From NCBI GenBank assembly GCA_020740775.1, contig JAHEWK010000015.1:1054001-1118000 (forward strand): a stretch of DNA of 64,000 nucleotides, given 5' to 3'. Source of the stretch: Ilyonectria destructans (taxonomy: Eukaryota; Ascomycota; Sordariomycetes; Hypocreales; Nectriaceae). The position numbers were made by a program, and so were the translations under genes. The notes under the pieces were generated by a model. It worked only from the letters and a program-made list of their open reading frames with translations, was not told the DNA's origin and did not search any database. Positions 23,706 through 35,300 of the stretch are shown here, in pieces. Each line of letters opens with the position of its first letter. Positions within the stretch are counted from its first letter, which is position 1.

Positions 23706-24529
23706 GTTATCCAAGCTTCAATCTCACTGCCCTCCATACATTATACAGAACGCCCTGAATAAACTATCCTTCGACCGACATAGCCATGGTTGCCTGTCGT
23801 TCTTACGATATAGGTCAACATTTAGATTAATAACCTTTGATGCTATCGCATTGCAGATAGCGTCGACTATTTGACCGTCCATTATATGAGCGAGAACGTG
23901 TTGTGCAACGAGGCGAAACCGTCAAGTTCCCCCACCAATGTTGCACGCTGCACAGCATTGTGCTCGTGCCTAAGGTGCAGGAGAGAGACCAGGTCGGAAA
24001 CAAGGACCCAGAGAAGGACACGCGCACTCTTGGGATGGGACCTATGTTGAGCTAAACAAACCCAACGAAACATTGAAGAGGCATGGAGACTGTCATCTGA
24101 CGACCAAAGTCGCATCCGGGGTCGCTTGCAGCTGGGGACCCGAAGCCTTCAATAGCGTGGACGCCTCGGAATTTAGCTGATACTATTGGCTTATTGCCGA
24201 AACTCGCCGACATTTCGGCCCCTCATCGGTGAACACGCCATGTAATTGGTCTCCGCTTCAAATCCCTGTAGTTATCCCCAAACCAAAGCTGCTCGCGATA
24301 CTTCACTCGTACTCCGCAACATGTGAACTGGTGCGCAGGACACGGCACATTCTGATTGTTGTAATACGTTGAACTGATGACATCAAGCGGGGCTACCATA
24401 GTGATTGCAAAGTACATAAGCGATGCGATTGCGAGACCAAAGTCGGAATGTCCGCATCGCACGGCAAACGATAACCTCATGGTTCACGATCATATCCTGT
24501 TTGCTTGTCCAATACAACCTACAATCATT
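23706..24529. other. Intergenic, no gene recognised
   Basis: Downstream of the esterase and upstream of the GH3 gene. No supported gene. Confidence 0.5.
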
Positions 24530-27288
24530 ATGAGTACCAAAATCAATGTTCCTGCCCTCCTCTCTGAGCTCTCGCTCGAGGAAAAGATTTCCTTGCTTGC
24601 TGGAGTGGATTGGTGGCGCACACCAGTCATTAAACGGGATAATGTGTTTGTGCCTCACATCAAGGTAAAATGGGCGAATCAACTTTCCTGTGGCTACCTT
24701 TCATTAAAATGGCCAAATACTCTCTGTGGCTCTGTCGGACGAGTCATATCTTCGCTACGAGAAGGCACGCGCTGACCTGACTCTTTTTAGTTTACAGACG
24801 GCCCTAACGGAGCCCGTGGCGAAAGCTATGTGTCTGGCATCAAGGCTGCGTGCTTTCCATGTGGTACATCTCTAGGGTCGACATTCGACACCTCGCTTCT
24901 GGAAAGGATTGGAGCGGCGGTGGCAAAGGAGGCAGAGACTAAGTCTGCGAATGTCCTACTTGGACCGACTTTGAACGTCATTCGGTCCCCACTTGGTGGA
25001 CGAAACTATGAAACTTACAGTGAAGACCCTCTAGTGTTGGGAACTCTAGCAGCTGCCTACGTGCGAGGCTGTCAGTCAGAGGGCCGAGTTGCCGCGACCC
25101 CCAAACACTTCGTTGCCAACGACGCTGAGAACCAGCGGACGACTCTGAGCGTCGAAGTTGATGAGCAGACTCTGAGGGAGATTTACCTGAAGCCTTTTCA
25201 GCTGGTTGTCAAGTTGTCTGATCCTTGGTGTTTCATGTCAAGGTAAGCACTGAGCCTATATTTATTCAGAAAACCGGGATTCCTTCAAGAATCGCGTGAG
25301 CTAATGTCAGAAATAGTTACAATCGAATCAAGGGCACATATGTCGCTGACAGCTCTCGTCTTATTAACGGAATCCTAAGAGATGAATGGGGCTTCCAAGG
25401 CCCAGTTATCTCAGACTGGATGGGGACGTATTCTGCTGGCCCTGGTATCAACGCAGGAGTCAACGTCGAGATGCCTGGTCCACCCAAGTGGAGGACACCA
25501 GACGTCGTATCTAAGCTTATTCAGGAGGGCTCTATTTCCGAAGAAACAATCACGGACAGTGCCAGACGCCTACTGGAACTTGCTCACCGGCTCGGGCGAT
25601 TCGAGAATCCTGAAGAACCACCGGAACGTGCTGTGGAGGACGCTGAACGGGATGCACTCATTGAGCGCTCTGGGGCCGAAGGCATTGTTTTGCTCAAGAA
25701 CAAGGCTGGCGTACTACCCATTCCCAAGAATTCATCAGTCGCCCTCATTGGCCACCATGCGAGATCCGTTGTGCTTGGCGGAGGTGGAAGCGCACGAGTT
25801 GATGCCTTGCATGCTGTGACTCCCATCGACGGCTTCAAGAAGCTGGGCTACCGCACAAACGTTGCACTTGGAGTACCAGTATTTGGTGCTGTACCCCACG
25901 CTGATTCATCTATTGTCTTTGGCTCTGGGCGTCAGGAGCACTCTGCAGAGCCAGTCAAATTGGAATGGTTCAATGGCGCCGTCATAGGGCAGAACCTTGT
26001 GCACGAGGAGTTTCGACCCCAGGCCGAGTATATGATCAAGGAGCAGTGGCCGGAATATCTCGACAAGGTGGAATATTGCACCCGCATCACCTTTGATCTT
26101 GTTGCACCATCAACAGGCGACGCCATCTTCTCCGTCATTAGCACTGGGCACGCCAAGTGCTACATCAACGGCCAAATGGTGTTTGATCGGCCACAGGAAA
26201 AGAAACTGAGGCCCGAGTCGTTCTACTTCTTCAAGAAACAACTTGAGAGGCGCTTCACCCATCACCTAGAGAAAGGACAGCGGTATGCCATCAAACTAGA
26301 GTCTTGGGCTTGTGATCCAGATATTCTCAACGCTGCGCCTCTCTTTGGCAAGATGTTTCAAGGCAGTGCAGTCCGTTTCCACGAGAAGATAGATCTTGAA
26401 GGACGCCTGGCTGAGGCTAGAAAAATCGCCGAAGAAAGCGACTATGCAGTCGTTTGCGTGGGCACGACCAACGAAATCGAATCTGAAGGGTTTGACCGGG
26501 ATACCATGGATCTTACGCTGGATCAATATCACCTCATTGATGCTGTCGTTGCCTCCAACTCAAATACAGTGGTCGTAAACTTCTCTGGTGCTCCAGTGAG
26601 CTTCACCCAGTTCGTCGACACGGCACCCGCTATTGTACAGGCATGGTTCCCAGGGCAGGAGGCTGGCGATTCGCTGGCGGCGGTGTTGACGGGGATTGTT
26701 AATCCCAGTGGCAAGCTGCCACTCTCCTGGCCCAAGAAACTGAAAGATAACCCATCGTTTGGCAATTTTCCGGCCACCCATGATGACATTCTCCAGTATG
26801 CCGAGGGTCTTGATGTTGGGTATCGATGGTACGATCGAGAGTCTCGCCCGAAACCTCTATTCCCCTTTGGATTCGGCCTCTCATACACGGAATTTTCAGT
26901 CACTGGTGCCAAGATCGAAGGCTCAAGTGCAGTTCTGCGTCCAGATGGGCAGATCACGGTTGTCGCGCGAGTCACGAACTCTGGCGATCGCACCGGTAAA
27001 ACAGTTATCCAGTTTTACGTCGCCAGCCCAGATGATATCACAGTTCCTGGTCATGCAAGGCCTGTCAAAGAACTCCAGGCCTTTTCAAAGGTCGAGGTCG
27101 GGTCAGGAAAAAGCGAGGAGGCGACTGTGCAGCTAGACAAATACAGCGTCAGCGTCTACGATGCAGGCAATGAACGCTGGCACGTTGAGAAAGGAGAGTA
27201 TCGCATATTGATTGGCTTATCCAGCGTGGAAATTGCCCAAACGGTTGTGTTTTCCGTAGGTGAGAGTTTTTCTTGGACGGGTATTTGA
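24530..27288 (+). CDS. GH3 beta-glucosidase with PA14 domain
   Basis: Exons 24530-24664, 24791-25242 and 25317-27288 give 852 residues. Domain order: GH3 N-terminal barrel with F-T-D-G-P-N-G, K-H-F-V-A-N-D and nucleophile Asp229 in V-I-S-D-W; GH3 C-terminal domain beginning around residue 290 with G-A-E-G-I-V-L-L-K-N; an inserted PA14 domain at about 395-545; and a fibronectin-III-like domain from about 735 to the end. This is the architecture of intracellular fungal beta-glucosidases (subfamily with PA14). No signal peptide is present, so it should act in the cytosol on imported beta-glucosides. It converges on a Zn2Cys6 regulator gene (27469-29452) with a second regulator beyond, a plausible control pair for sugar use. 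Confidence 0.93.
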
Positions 27289-27468
27289 AATTGGCATAAG
27301 ACTTTTCCGTAAATGTTTCAATCTTGGTGTCCTCCGTATAATTCCGATAGGGATGAGTCTGAAAATATCCACGCAAAATCATCCAAATAACTCAGATTGG
27401 CATCTTGCAGCTGTGCGTCAGTCTGTTCAGTCCTCTCTCCTGCTAAATTGCTCGTCGAGTGCATCCCT

Positions 27469-29452
27469 TCAGATGCGGGAATCTCGGGTAGTAGAAGGGC
27501 TCCGATGCCGGGACGTCGACCTGGAAGTACCTGTCAGAGGCTCAAGACTTTCTACTGGCATACCAAGGTGCGTTTCTAGGATGCAAAGTGACTCACCTGC
27601 TGTTTGCGGCTCAACATTCTCGTAGTGGCTGCCCAGGTATAGCATCTGGCCGAGGAGACGAGGGTTTTGATCGAACATTCTAGCCCATGAGGATGTGTTT
27701 TGGCTACAGATCTTTCTGAAAGCCTCTAAATGTTGAAGCTTAATACTTCTGTCAGTAAGATTTCCTTGCTGATTCAGAATACCTGTTATTAAGAGTAAGG
27801 GCTTGGTCTAACTCACCACCCAAATGAACATGCGTGTGTGGTACTTGACTCGTCTAATGCATGCCAATAACGTCGCCGCTTCAGCTCGCAGCCGATCGGC
27901 AGCCTCCGAAGATGACGCCGAGAGTAATGCATGGGTGTTGACCACCGTGGCAAGAGTTAGGATTTTGCCAATGGAAAAATTGTGCAGATCGAAGCCGCCT
28001 TGTTCCCATGTAAACCTGACAATGGTTGCGATGGCCGAGGAGTGCTGATGACATTCGCGCGCGAGCTCCTCCACCGAAGATCCAATCTGGTCATCTTCCG
28101 ACGGGCGAAGGTCGCTCCGCCATGTAAACTTGAGGGCATGAAAATGAATGAGCTGGCCGACGTGGTGATAGAGGAGATGCATGTATGAAAACTTGCGAAG
28201 TGTGTCATGATGTTTGTGGCGTTCCAAGTTGGCCGCAGTAGAAAGCAGGGATGAGTCTCGAGTGGTGGAGTAATGATGGAAGCGTAGCCGGGTTTCTTCC
28301 AACGTGGTGCTCGAACCTCCGTTGAAGTATGCGTTGCAGACTTCAAGCAGAATTTCTGACAACTTGAGGATCTCTTGGCTCACACTGACACTACTAGGTC
28401 CCTGAAGTCCTCCATCCGCAAGGGTCCCAGTACCTCTCTTAAGCGCCCAAAATTCACCGTCAGCAAGCATTGTAGGTATGTGATCTTGAGACGAGAATTG
28501 AGGTGGCAAACGCAAGGGAAATGACATAAGCCGATCCATCAGTGCCATTGTACACACAAGACGCCGGTTAGTTTCTGAAGTTACTGAATTCTCTCCTGGA
28601 TGTGTGTCTAGGAGACGAAGTGCGCGTAACATGTTGGTCGCGAAACCTGTCATTTGTTTAGTACATCGATAGCCTGGTAAAGGTGACTTACCTAGGTACA
28701 GATATGACTGTCTTGACCCACCAAATGACATCTTGTATGTACTTAGAAGGATGTATGCTTGGATGACAGTGATTGATGGCCAGTCGAAATCTCGCTGAAG
28801 CAGCTTTCTGGCATGCTCGAAAAGCAATTCACCGCGGTGAGATGGTGGTAGTTCCTCATTAAAGGGGGCAAGCGAAAATCTTGCAAGGAGTTGTGGTTAG
28901 ATGAATGTTACAACGACGCCTAACTCAATGTTGCAGAACTTGACAAAACATACCGGATGCTGAGCGCCATAATGGAGTATAAAATGAGCTTGGGGACTTG
29001 CCCAACGGCAAAGTCTTTCAAGAAAAGCTCTTCATCAAACATAAAATGGATGTCGCTAAAGTTGCTAAAGTATAGCAAAATCAGCGAGTGTGTAAACTCC
29101 CCTTCCCGCAAAACATCTTCGGGACGGCCTCTCCCGAAATCGAGACCTGGAGTCTCCTGGTTGAGTTGGTAGACAGCTGGCGACTGGGCTTGGGCGCTAT
29201 TGGCGGTGGGAAAATTGGGACTGCCTTGCGAAAGTTGAGCTGGAGATGGTGATTGGAACGGCCGGGAGACCTGTGGAAGATATGAACAGCGGACGTTTCT
29301 GCTCAGACATCGTTCGCAGCTAATGTCAGGCTCTTTGACCTTGCATCTTAATTTACTAGAACTAGTGCCTATCAGCGGAGTTACAGAAGGTGGGATACAA
29401 CCTATAGCACTCGGCTGACTCACCGGCAGTGATTGCAGGCGATGCGACGCAT
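27469..29452 (-). CDS. Zn2Cys6 fungal-specific transcription factor 1
   Basis: Exons 29452-29424, 29361-28954, 28879-28692, 28646-27817, 27768-27597 and 27530-27469 give 562 residues. The zinc cluster spans residues 6-35 with exact C-x2-C-x6-C-x8-C-x2-C-x6-C spacing and is itself split by intron 1 after the second cysteine; only the acceptor at 29362 restores that spacing. A linker rich in Ser, Gln and Pro follows, then the fungal-specific transcription factor middle homology region (I-M-A-L-S-I-R-F, L-L-S-T-Y-K, Y-L-Y-L-G). A nuclear DNA-binding regulator is expected; target genes are unknown. Its 3' end faces the beta-glucosidase gene. The last intron (27596-27531, 66 bp) could be retained, since that keeps an open frame and adds 22 residues. 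Confidence 0.82.
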
Positions 29453-29882
29453 TATTCCAAAGGAGGACGGTTTCGCTCAACTGGAGGTATGGGGAACCAC
29501 GGGAATAATTGCCAAGCAGACAAGATGAGGAGGGAATCTGAGCACGTGATGCGTTATTAGTATGTAGGGTTAGTCTCCATTCAGTAAGCTGTACTGTTTA
29601 CTCTTATTGTATTAAAGATTTTACATTAGCTTTCTCTATCCGAATGACTAACCTTAAGCCATCCCAACCTGAGTTATCTGATGGGTTTTGGGGCCTCAAG
29701 TATGGTCTTACAACCACCCTACATGAGTCCTCAGCATCCTGTCCACTTTCCCGTACCGTAGCTTAGCCGGTGAAGGGGTTGATTAGTAATATTTTCTTAC
29801 CCTCAAGTCCAGTATACCACCTGCCCCTTGTCGGTTTTCTCACCGCGACACATTTCTTTCCTCCTGTCAGAACCCCAGCATA
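29453..29882. promoter_or_regulatory. Divergent promoter between two Zn2Cys6 regulator genes
   Basis: 430 bp separate the two head-to-head regulator genes. The part at about 29550-29634 is AT-enriched and resembles a segment at 41786-41866, with mostly C-to-T differences. Confidence 0.5.
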
Positions 29883-31928
29883 ATGAGCAAATTAAATAAG
29901 CATCAATCATCATCTGGCAGCTACGTGCTGAAAACTTGCCAGACTTGTTTTCATGCCAAAATCCGCTGTGATAAGAGCCAGGATTCCGAGCTTTGCGACC
30001 GGTGCTTGAGGCTTGGCAAGGAGTGCGTGTTTAATCCAGCTCGCCGCCGCCCTAAAGTCAGCCGACAGAGGTAAGCACTTCTTCATATGAATAATCATTC
30101 CGACTTGACTTACTCACATGGGATTGCCAGACTAAACGGAACGTTGGAAGTAAGAACGAGATCCAGTAGAGTCTCTAAGTCGCCAGTGAATTCTCATGCC
30201 TCATCTTCAGCCCCGACCCCTAAGGGGCTTGTTGATGTCATCAATAGAGATGCGTCACTTGACCCTTTCGAAAGAGGCATTCTATCCCTGGAAACTGCCA
30301 GCACACTCATAGACTGGTTTAGGACGAAGATGACGCGATATTCTCCGTTTGTCGTGTTCTCCGAGGATCTTTCTGTCGACGAGTTGAATCGGGAAAGGCC
30401 ATGTGCCTGTTTGGCTGCTCTGGCGGCGGCTTCGCACTCAGAACTACATACACAACAGGCACTAGGCAGTCTCTTCAATCAAGTAATAGCAGCAAGAATG
30501 ATTGACGGTAATATCGCCGATATAGATCTGCTGCAAGGGCTTCTAATCCACCTCGCTTGGTAGGCTCGTTATTGCTTTTGAAGGTGAAGCCCGGTTACTA
30601 AAGTATGGCAGGGCACACTACCAGACCCGACCTAAGAGATACACACAACATTTGCACCTTGCTACTAGTATTGTGTGCGATTTGCGGCTAGACAGACCTA
30701 GGTATAAATAACATCCTCCCTCTATTTAGTTGTACTAAAGTATTGACGTTGATATAGGAGGCCAGAAGTGTGGAGTGTTGATGGTAGCAAGGATAAGAAT
30801 GAGCCAGACTGGAGCCCTGAGGAAATGAGAGCGCTAGTTGGCGTGTACTATCTCTCCTCCAGGCAAGTAAGCCCATGATTTTTGTGTCTCCTTCATTAAC
30901 ATCGTTCCAAGTTCTTCCCTTATCCTCCAAAAATCGCGCCACTTCTACTTTACGCCCTACATCTCAACGTGTTGCGAGTATCTTGCCCACCAGAATCAAC
31001 ATCCAACTGATAAGCATCTTGCTTGCATCGTAAACTTGCAAAAGCTTACCGAGAAAGTTGAAGACATCACGGGTAAGGCCTCCAACATCGGTGATGGTGC
31101 ACAATTCGAGGCCGAAATTCAGCAGATTGCCCAAAAGTGTGCTGAAGTCAAGTCCACTTTACCCTTTTCTCTCAGCGAAAGTCGTAGGTTATTACATCTT
31201 CTCATAGTGGATAATGGTTTCTCATTAATTTCCCCACAGCTCCTCTTTTATTGCAATTTTACATACTAGAACTTCTTCTTAGCCAGTCATCCCCACGAGG
31301 GACTCCATTTGGGCTTGACAAGTTTCGGGACAATCAAACCCGATCTGAACATCAAACTCCCCTCATTAACTGGCTGTCCGCTAGCATATCTGCTGCTCGC
31401 TCTCTGATCAGCGTCATACTTGTCCTTCCACATGGCGGAGAGGGTGCAATGTCAAATATAGGTTGGATAATCATCTATTGTGGTCTATCACTCGCGGTCC
31501 GACTTGATCTGATAGCTGCAAAACGTGGCATCTCGGGATTTACCCAGCATCTACGCCAATTTCTGGATATGCCTCATACCCTTCGGCAAGTTGTTCTTCG
31601 GCTAGAGGCAGCGGCTGGTTTGGACTCGGGTACTACGGCTGGCGATCATGGCCCGTTCCATGGCTTTGCCAAGCGAGTGAGTCGGCTTGAGGAGTGGTAC
31701 TTTGCTCGTATCGATCAACAGGTGGCTGAGCCAACTACCACCGCAACTTTACAAGTGACTGACCAATTACCAATGGTCATGGGCACTGACTCTATTCCCG
31801 GCGGTGACTTGATGATATCCCAGGACGCCTGGGCTGGAAGCTCCGATTGGTACCATGGTCCAGAATTAGACATGGGCACATTTCTCTTCACGGACCCTGT
31901 TGATTTCTCAGGCATGTTTGTGCTCTAA
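29883..31928 (+). CDS. Zn2Cys6 fungal-specific transcription factor 2
   Basis: Exons 29883-30070, 30131-30559, 30612-30701, 30758-30862, 30912-31183 and 31240-31928 give 590 residues. The zinc cluster at residues 19-48 has exact C-x2-C-x6-C-x8-C-x2-C-x6-C spacing (K-T-C-Q-T-C, A-K-I-R-C-D). The middle region carries L-L-I-H-L-A-W-A-H-Y and D-L-R-L-D-R-P, typical of fungal-specific regulators. The C-terminus is acidic and aromatic, a possible activation region. Intron 4 must use a GC donor (AG|GCAAGT), because the nearby GT site leads to a stop within about 40 codons. It shares a 430-bp divergent promoter with regulator 1. Target unknown. Confidence 0.85.
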
Positions 31929-32406
31929 AACTAGGTACAAAGCGCAGGGCGGATTTAGATACGGGATAAAATATGGACGCGACTTTCATGGCTCACCAAA
32001 CCAAGGACTCCACAAAATCAGCACGGACACGGGGTAAGACACGGAATAGGACACGGAATAAGACACGGATGACACGGATGAAGACGGATTAAGGCACGGA
32101 ATAAGTAACAGAACTGGACGAGCTTACACACTTGTAAGGACTTGCATGGTTCTCTTTGGAAGTAAATTACTTTGTAACCTCTGATGTGGTAGAAGGATGC
32201 GATCCCTAGTCTTGCAATTTCCATCTAAGCCTCCTTGAAGCCTTCGGATGGTCTACAGTCTAGAACCGGGTTCGAATTGATGTTTTCCGTTTGAGTTTCT
32301 ACAAATATCGAGGAGAAGTTGGCATAACGAGCCGAGAATCAGGTTCTGATCTCCTCATCTCCTGCATCTGCCTTTTTCCAAACCATTGACCTCGTCCTTC
32401 GCCACA
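31929..32406. other. Intergenic with minisatellite
   Basis: Between regulator 2 and the beta-lactamase-like gene. Contains the GACACGGAATA tandem array and otherwise no gene. Confidence 0.55.
32021..32106. repeat. ACACGGAATA-type minisatellite
   Basis: Seven or eight imperfect copies of a 9-12-bp unit related to GACACGGAATA run head to tail. Confidence 0.8.
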
Positions 32407-34223
32407 ATGCACTCACCACTCTCCTCGCTCGTCGCGATACTGCTCTTCGGCGCATTGCCTGTAACAGTGTCGACGCAAGAAACCGACAACATTACTTTTT
32501 CAGCATGCCCTCTCATCGGCGCATATTACCCTCCGCCAACTATTTCCGAGTCATCGGATGCGTTCAGTCAGCTCGCATCCACATTCACCGATGTCTTCGA
32601 CAAACTCATCCAGGATGGTGGCAGCGAGAAATACGGTTCCATTATGCCCAACACAACCTCCTTTTCTGTGGTCCTCTTTGGCGGCTCACACTCTCTTCGT
32701 GAAGATTCCATCTTCTTTGAATACCACTATACCTCTCCCGCGGACCAGTTTGTTACCGGCGCAAATCTCACTTCAAGCACAAAGTTCCCCGTTGGTGATG
32801 TGACCATGGTATTCACTGTATACGCGTGGCTAGTCGATAAGGGCGAGCAGTGGGAGGAGTCCATCACTAAATACCTACCAGAGCTGGCTGGTATCAAGGG
32901 ACCGCTCACGGTTCCTTGGGAAGATGTTACGATTGGGTCGTTGGCAGGCCAAATGTCTGGACTAAGTCGTCAATGTGAGCTCCCATCAACGTTCCCTTCT
33001 TTCAGGCATATACTAACGGCACGTCCCAGCACAATCATGCGTTATCGGCGAGCCTTGTGACTGGAAAGGTGAGCCTACTGTTAATACGGATTTACTCTAG
33101 ATGAGACGCTAACTTTCATGTTAGCCTTCGTGAGCGATTTTGCCGAAAAGTCCCCCATTTTCCTCCCCGACACCACCCCCATGGTTTCTTACGCTGCGTT
33201 CCAACTCCTCGCATTTGCAATGCAGAGGGAAAACGGCCACAAGAAAAGAAATCAATCCTGGGCTTCGGTTCTCGAAACAACTCTACTACGACCTCTAAAC
33301 ATGACTTCCACGAGTCTTTTGTGGGATAATATGACCGATGTGTTCGCTATTGATGGGCTGAATATTTCACAAATCGGCGAACCTGGGTAAGTTTACTATT
33401 CGTCTACATTCACTTAGACTCTTTTAACTTAAGTCCTTGTAGTGCCCTGTCCCTCGTTAGTTCGATTGAGGATCTTGCCCGCGCCGGCCACTCTATGCTA
33501 TCGTCGACACTCCTTGCCCCTGCAGTCACTCGGCGCTGGCTGCATGCTAACGCAGACACATCTAATCTGCGCAATGGTGTCGGTCGTCCCTGGGAGGTAT
33601 ACCGTGCTGGGTCCTCCGCCATCTCGCCTGTTCTCGACGTAATGACCAAGTCTGGCACTATCGGACAATATGCAAGCTACTTCGGTCTCGCACCGGATTT
33701 TGGAGCTGGTTTCGCCATTTTAGCGCACGATAGCACTGTCCAGGACCGCAAGCTCGATCTCAACGTTTATGCCGACATTGTCAGTGAGTCTCTTGGCTAC
33801 ATGCAGCTGTTTGCAGCCAAGGAATTGGCACTGCGTTATGCGGGCAGGTACGAGGGTGACGACAATGCTGTAGCTGTTCTCAACCTTACTGATGATGGAC
33901 CGGGCTTGGAGGTCCAAAGCTTGATTCTTGGCGAGGTGGGCTTGAAGGCTGAAGTCGCCAAGAAACTCGATGTCAAGCTCACAAACCTGGACTTCAGAAT
34001 CTACCCGACGAATGTGCAGGATACGAGCAAGCACCAGTTCGTCGGTGTTTTCCAGGATAAGAGTGCTCCAATCGATATGGGCACCCCGACGTGCATCACT
34101 TGGCAGGAAGTTGGTGCGACGACTGGCATCGAGTACAGCTTTGTCTTTCTTCTAGATACAGGTGGCAATGCTGTCGGTTTGGAACTCCTCAACGCACAAA
34201 CGGTCTTTAAGCGGATAGAATAA
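32407..34223 (+). CDS. Secreted beta-lactamase-fold protein, catalytic residues replaced
   Basis: Exons 32407-32974, 33030-33068, 33125-33386 and 33443-34223 give 549 residues. A signal peptide (1-23) leads to a class C beta-lactamase/penicillin-binding-like (serine hydrolase) domain and a C-terminal beta-rich extension. The usual S-x-x-K motif reads D131-V-T-M134, so both the nucleophile and the general base are replaced; the Y-x-N motif reads Y-A-A. A K-S-G triad-like motif in T-K-S-G-T-I-G-Q-Y remains. The long exon is otherwise intact with no stops, so this looks like a preserved non-canonical or pseudo-enzyme, not a decaying gene. Fungal members include secreted proteins of unknown role. 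The 39-bp exon 2 is the least certain part. Confidence 0.8.
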
Positions 34224-34533
34224 TTCAATTCTTACAGGGGCTACAATAGGTAGAGGCATGGTTGGATCAGCCCGATAACATTCATCAATTTCTTTTATTT
34301 TCTTTTTAGCTTTACTAAATAACCGCCCATTATCTGAGACGAATCCAAACGTTCCACATTTCCATTGTCGGCAGGATTCCTGCCCTGCTGCAGCTTTAAC
34401 CTGAGCTGCACTGAGCCTGGTGATCTTTGATCTAGGCACCTCATCTGGAGTTGCCCTGCCAAAGATATGAGCCCAGTTTTAGGAACTTTGTGCACACCAA
34501 CTGCCAAAGCTAACATTTTGCGACGTCTTCTTA
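34224..34533. other. Intergenic, AT-rich approach to repeat block
   Basis: 3' flank of the beta-lactamase-like gene. No gene. A 14-bp sequence GACGTCTTCTTAAT at 34522-34535 recurs at 36111-36124. Confidence 0.5.
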
Positions 34534-35300
34534 ATTTGGTTTTTTTATTTTAGCTTTACTCAATATTATTAGATAGATTAAAGCTATATAGTATTCTTAA
34601 ATAGTAGAGATATATAGTAAGTACTACACCTAGCACCAGTCGATATAGTAGCTAAATAATAAAGTTATTACATCCTGATCTTTACCTTAAGCTTTAATTT
34701 AACCCTTCTAACTTCAACCCTGCTATCTGCAGTTAACAACCTTACTTATTTCGAGCAATAAGATATAAGAGAGATATCTCCTGTCGTTAAGAGGCTAACT
34801 TCCCTTTCAAACTATGAAACTATTTAAACTTTTATTATAGCTACTTCTATTATCTATCTAACTCTATAAGACTTTACTAATATAAGCTAAAGGTATTAGA
34901 ATTACCTCTTATATCAGTATAATAGTATCTACTAATATAATATTAATAGTAAAATAAAAATCTTATTGCTCGGAAAATCTGACGACGGGAGACGTCTCTC
35001 TTATATCTTATTGCTCGGAATAAGGTTCCTATCTCAAGGTCGTTAACTGCAGACAGCAAGGTCGTTGACTGCAGACAATAGGGTCGTTGACTGACCCTGT
35101 TGTCTGCAGACAGCAGGGTTGAAGTCAGAAGGGTTGAATTGAAGCTTAAGGCAAAGACCAGTGTGCAACAACCTTATTGTTCAGCTACTGTATCTACTGG
35201 TGCTGGGTGTAGCACTTACTGTTTATCTCTACTGTTTGAGAATACTGCATGGCTTTGATCTATTTGATGATATTGAGTAAAGCTAAAAAAAAACCAAATA
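34534..35300. mobile_element. Long terminal-inverted-repeat element (MITE/foldback-like), RIP-damaged
   Basis: The left arm (34534 to about 34797) reads as the reverse complement of the right arm (about 34978-35300). Shared landmarks in order are TTTGGTTTTTTT, AGCTTTACTCAATAT, CACCAGT, CCTTAAGCTT, CTTCAACCCTGCT, CTGCAG and GAGCAATAAGATATAAGAGA. Where the arms differ, the left arm nearly always has T for C or A for G, the signature of RIP. The right arm has an extra tandem expansion around CTGCAGACAA. About 180 bp of AT-rich spacer joins the arms. There is no coding capacity, so it would be a non-autonomous element. Confidence 0.72.

Noticed and set aside
29351..29361. Alternative acceptor six bases further into exon 2 of regulator 1
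   Set aside because: It would give C-x2-C-x4-C in the zinc cluster, whereas the chosen acceptor gives the canonical C-x2-C-x6-C.
32262..32285. tRNA-like B-box GGGTTCGAATTG
   Set aside because: No complementary T stem and no cloverleaf upstream.
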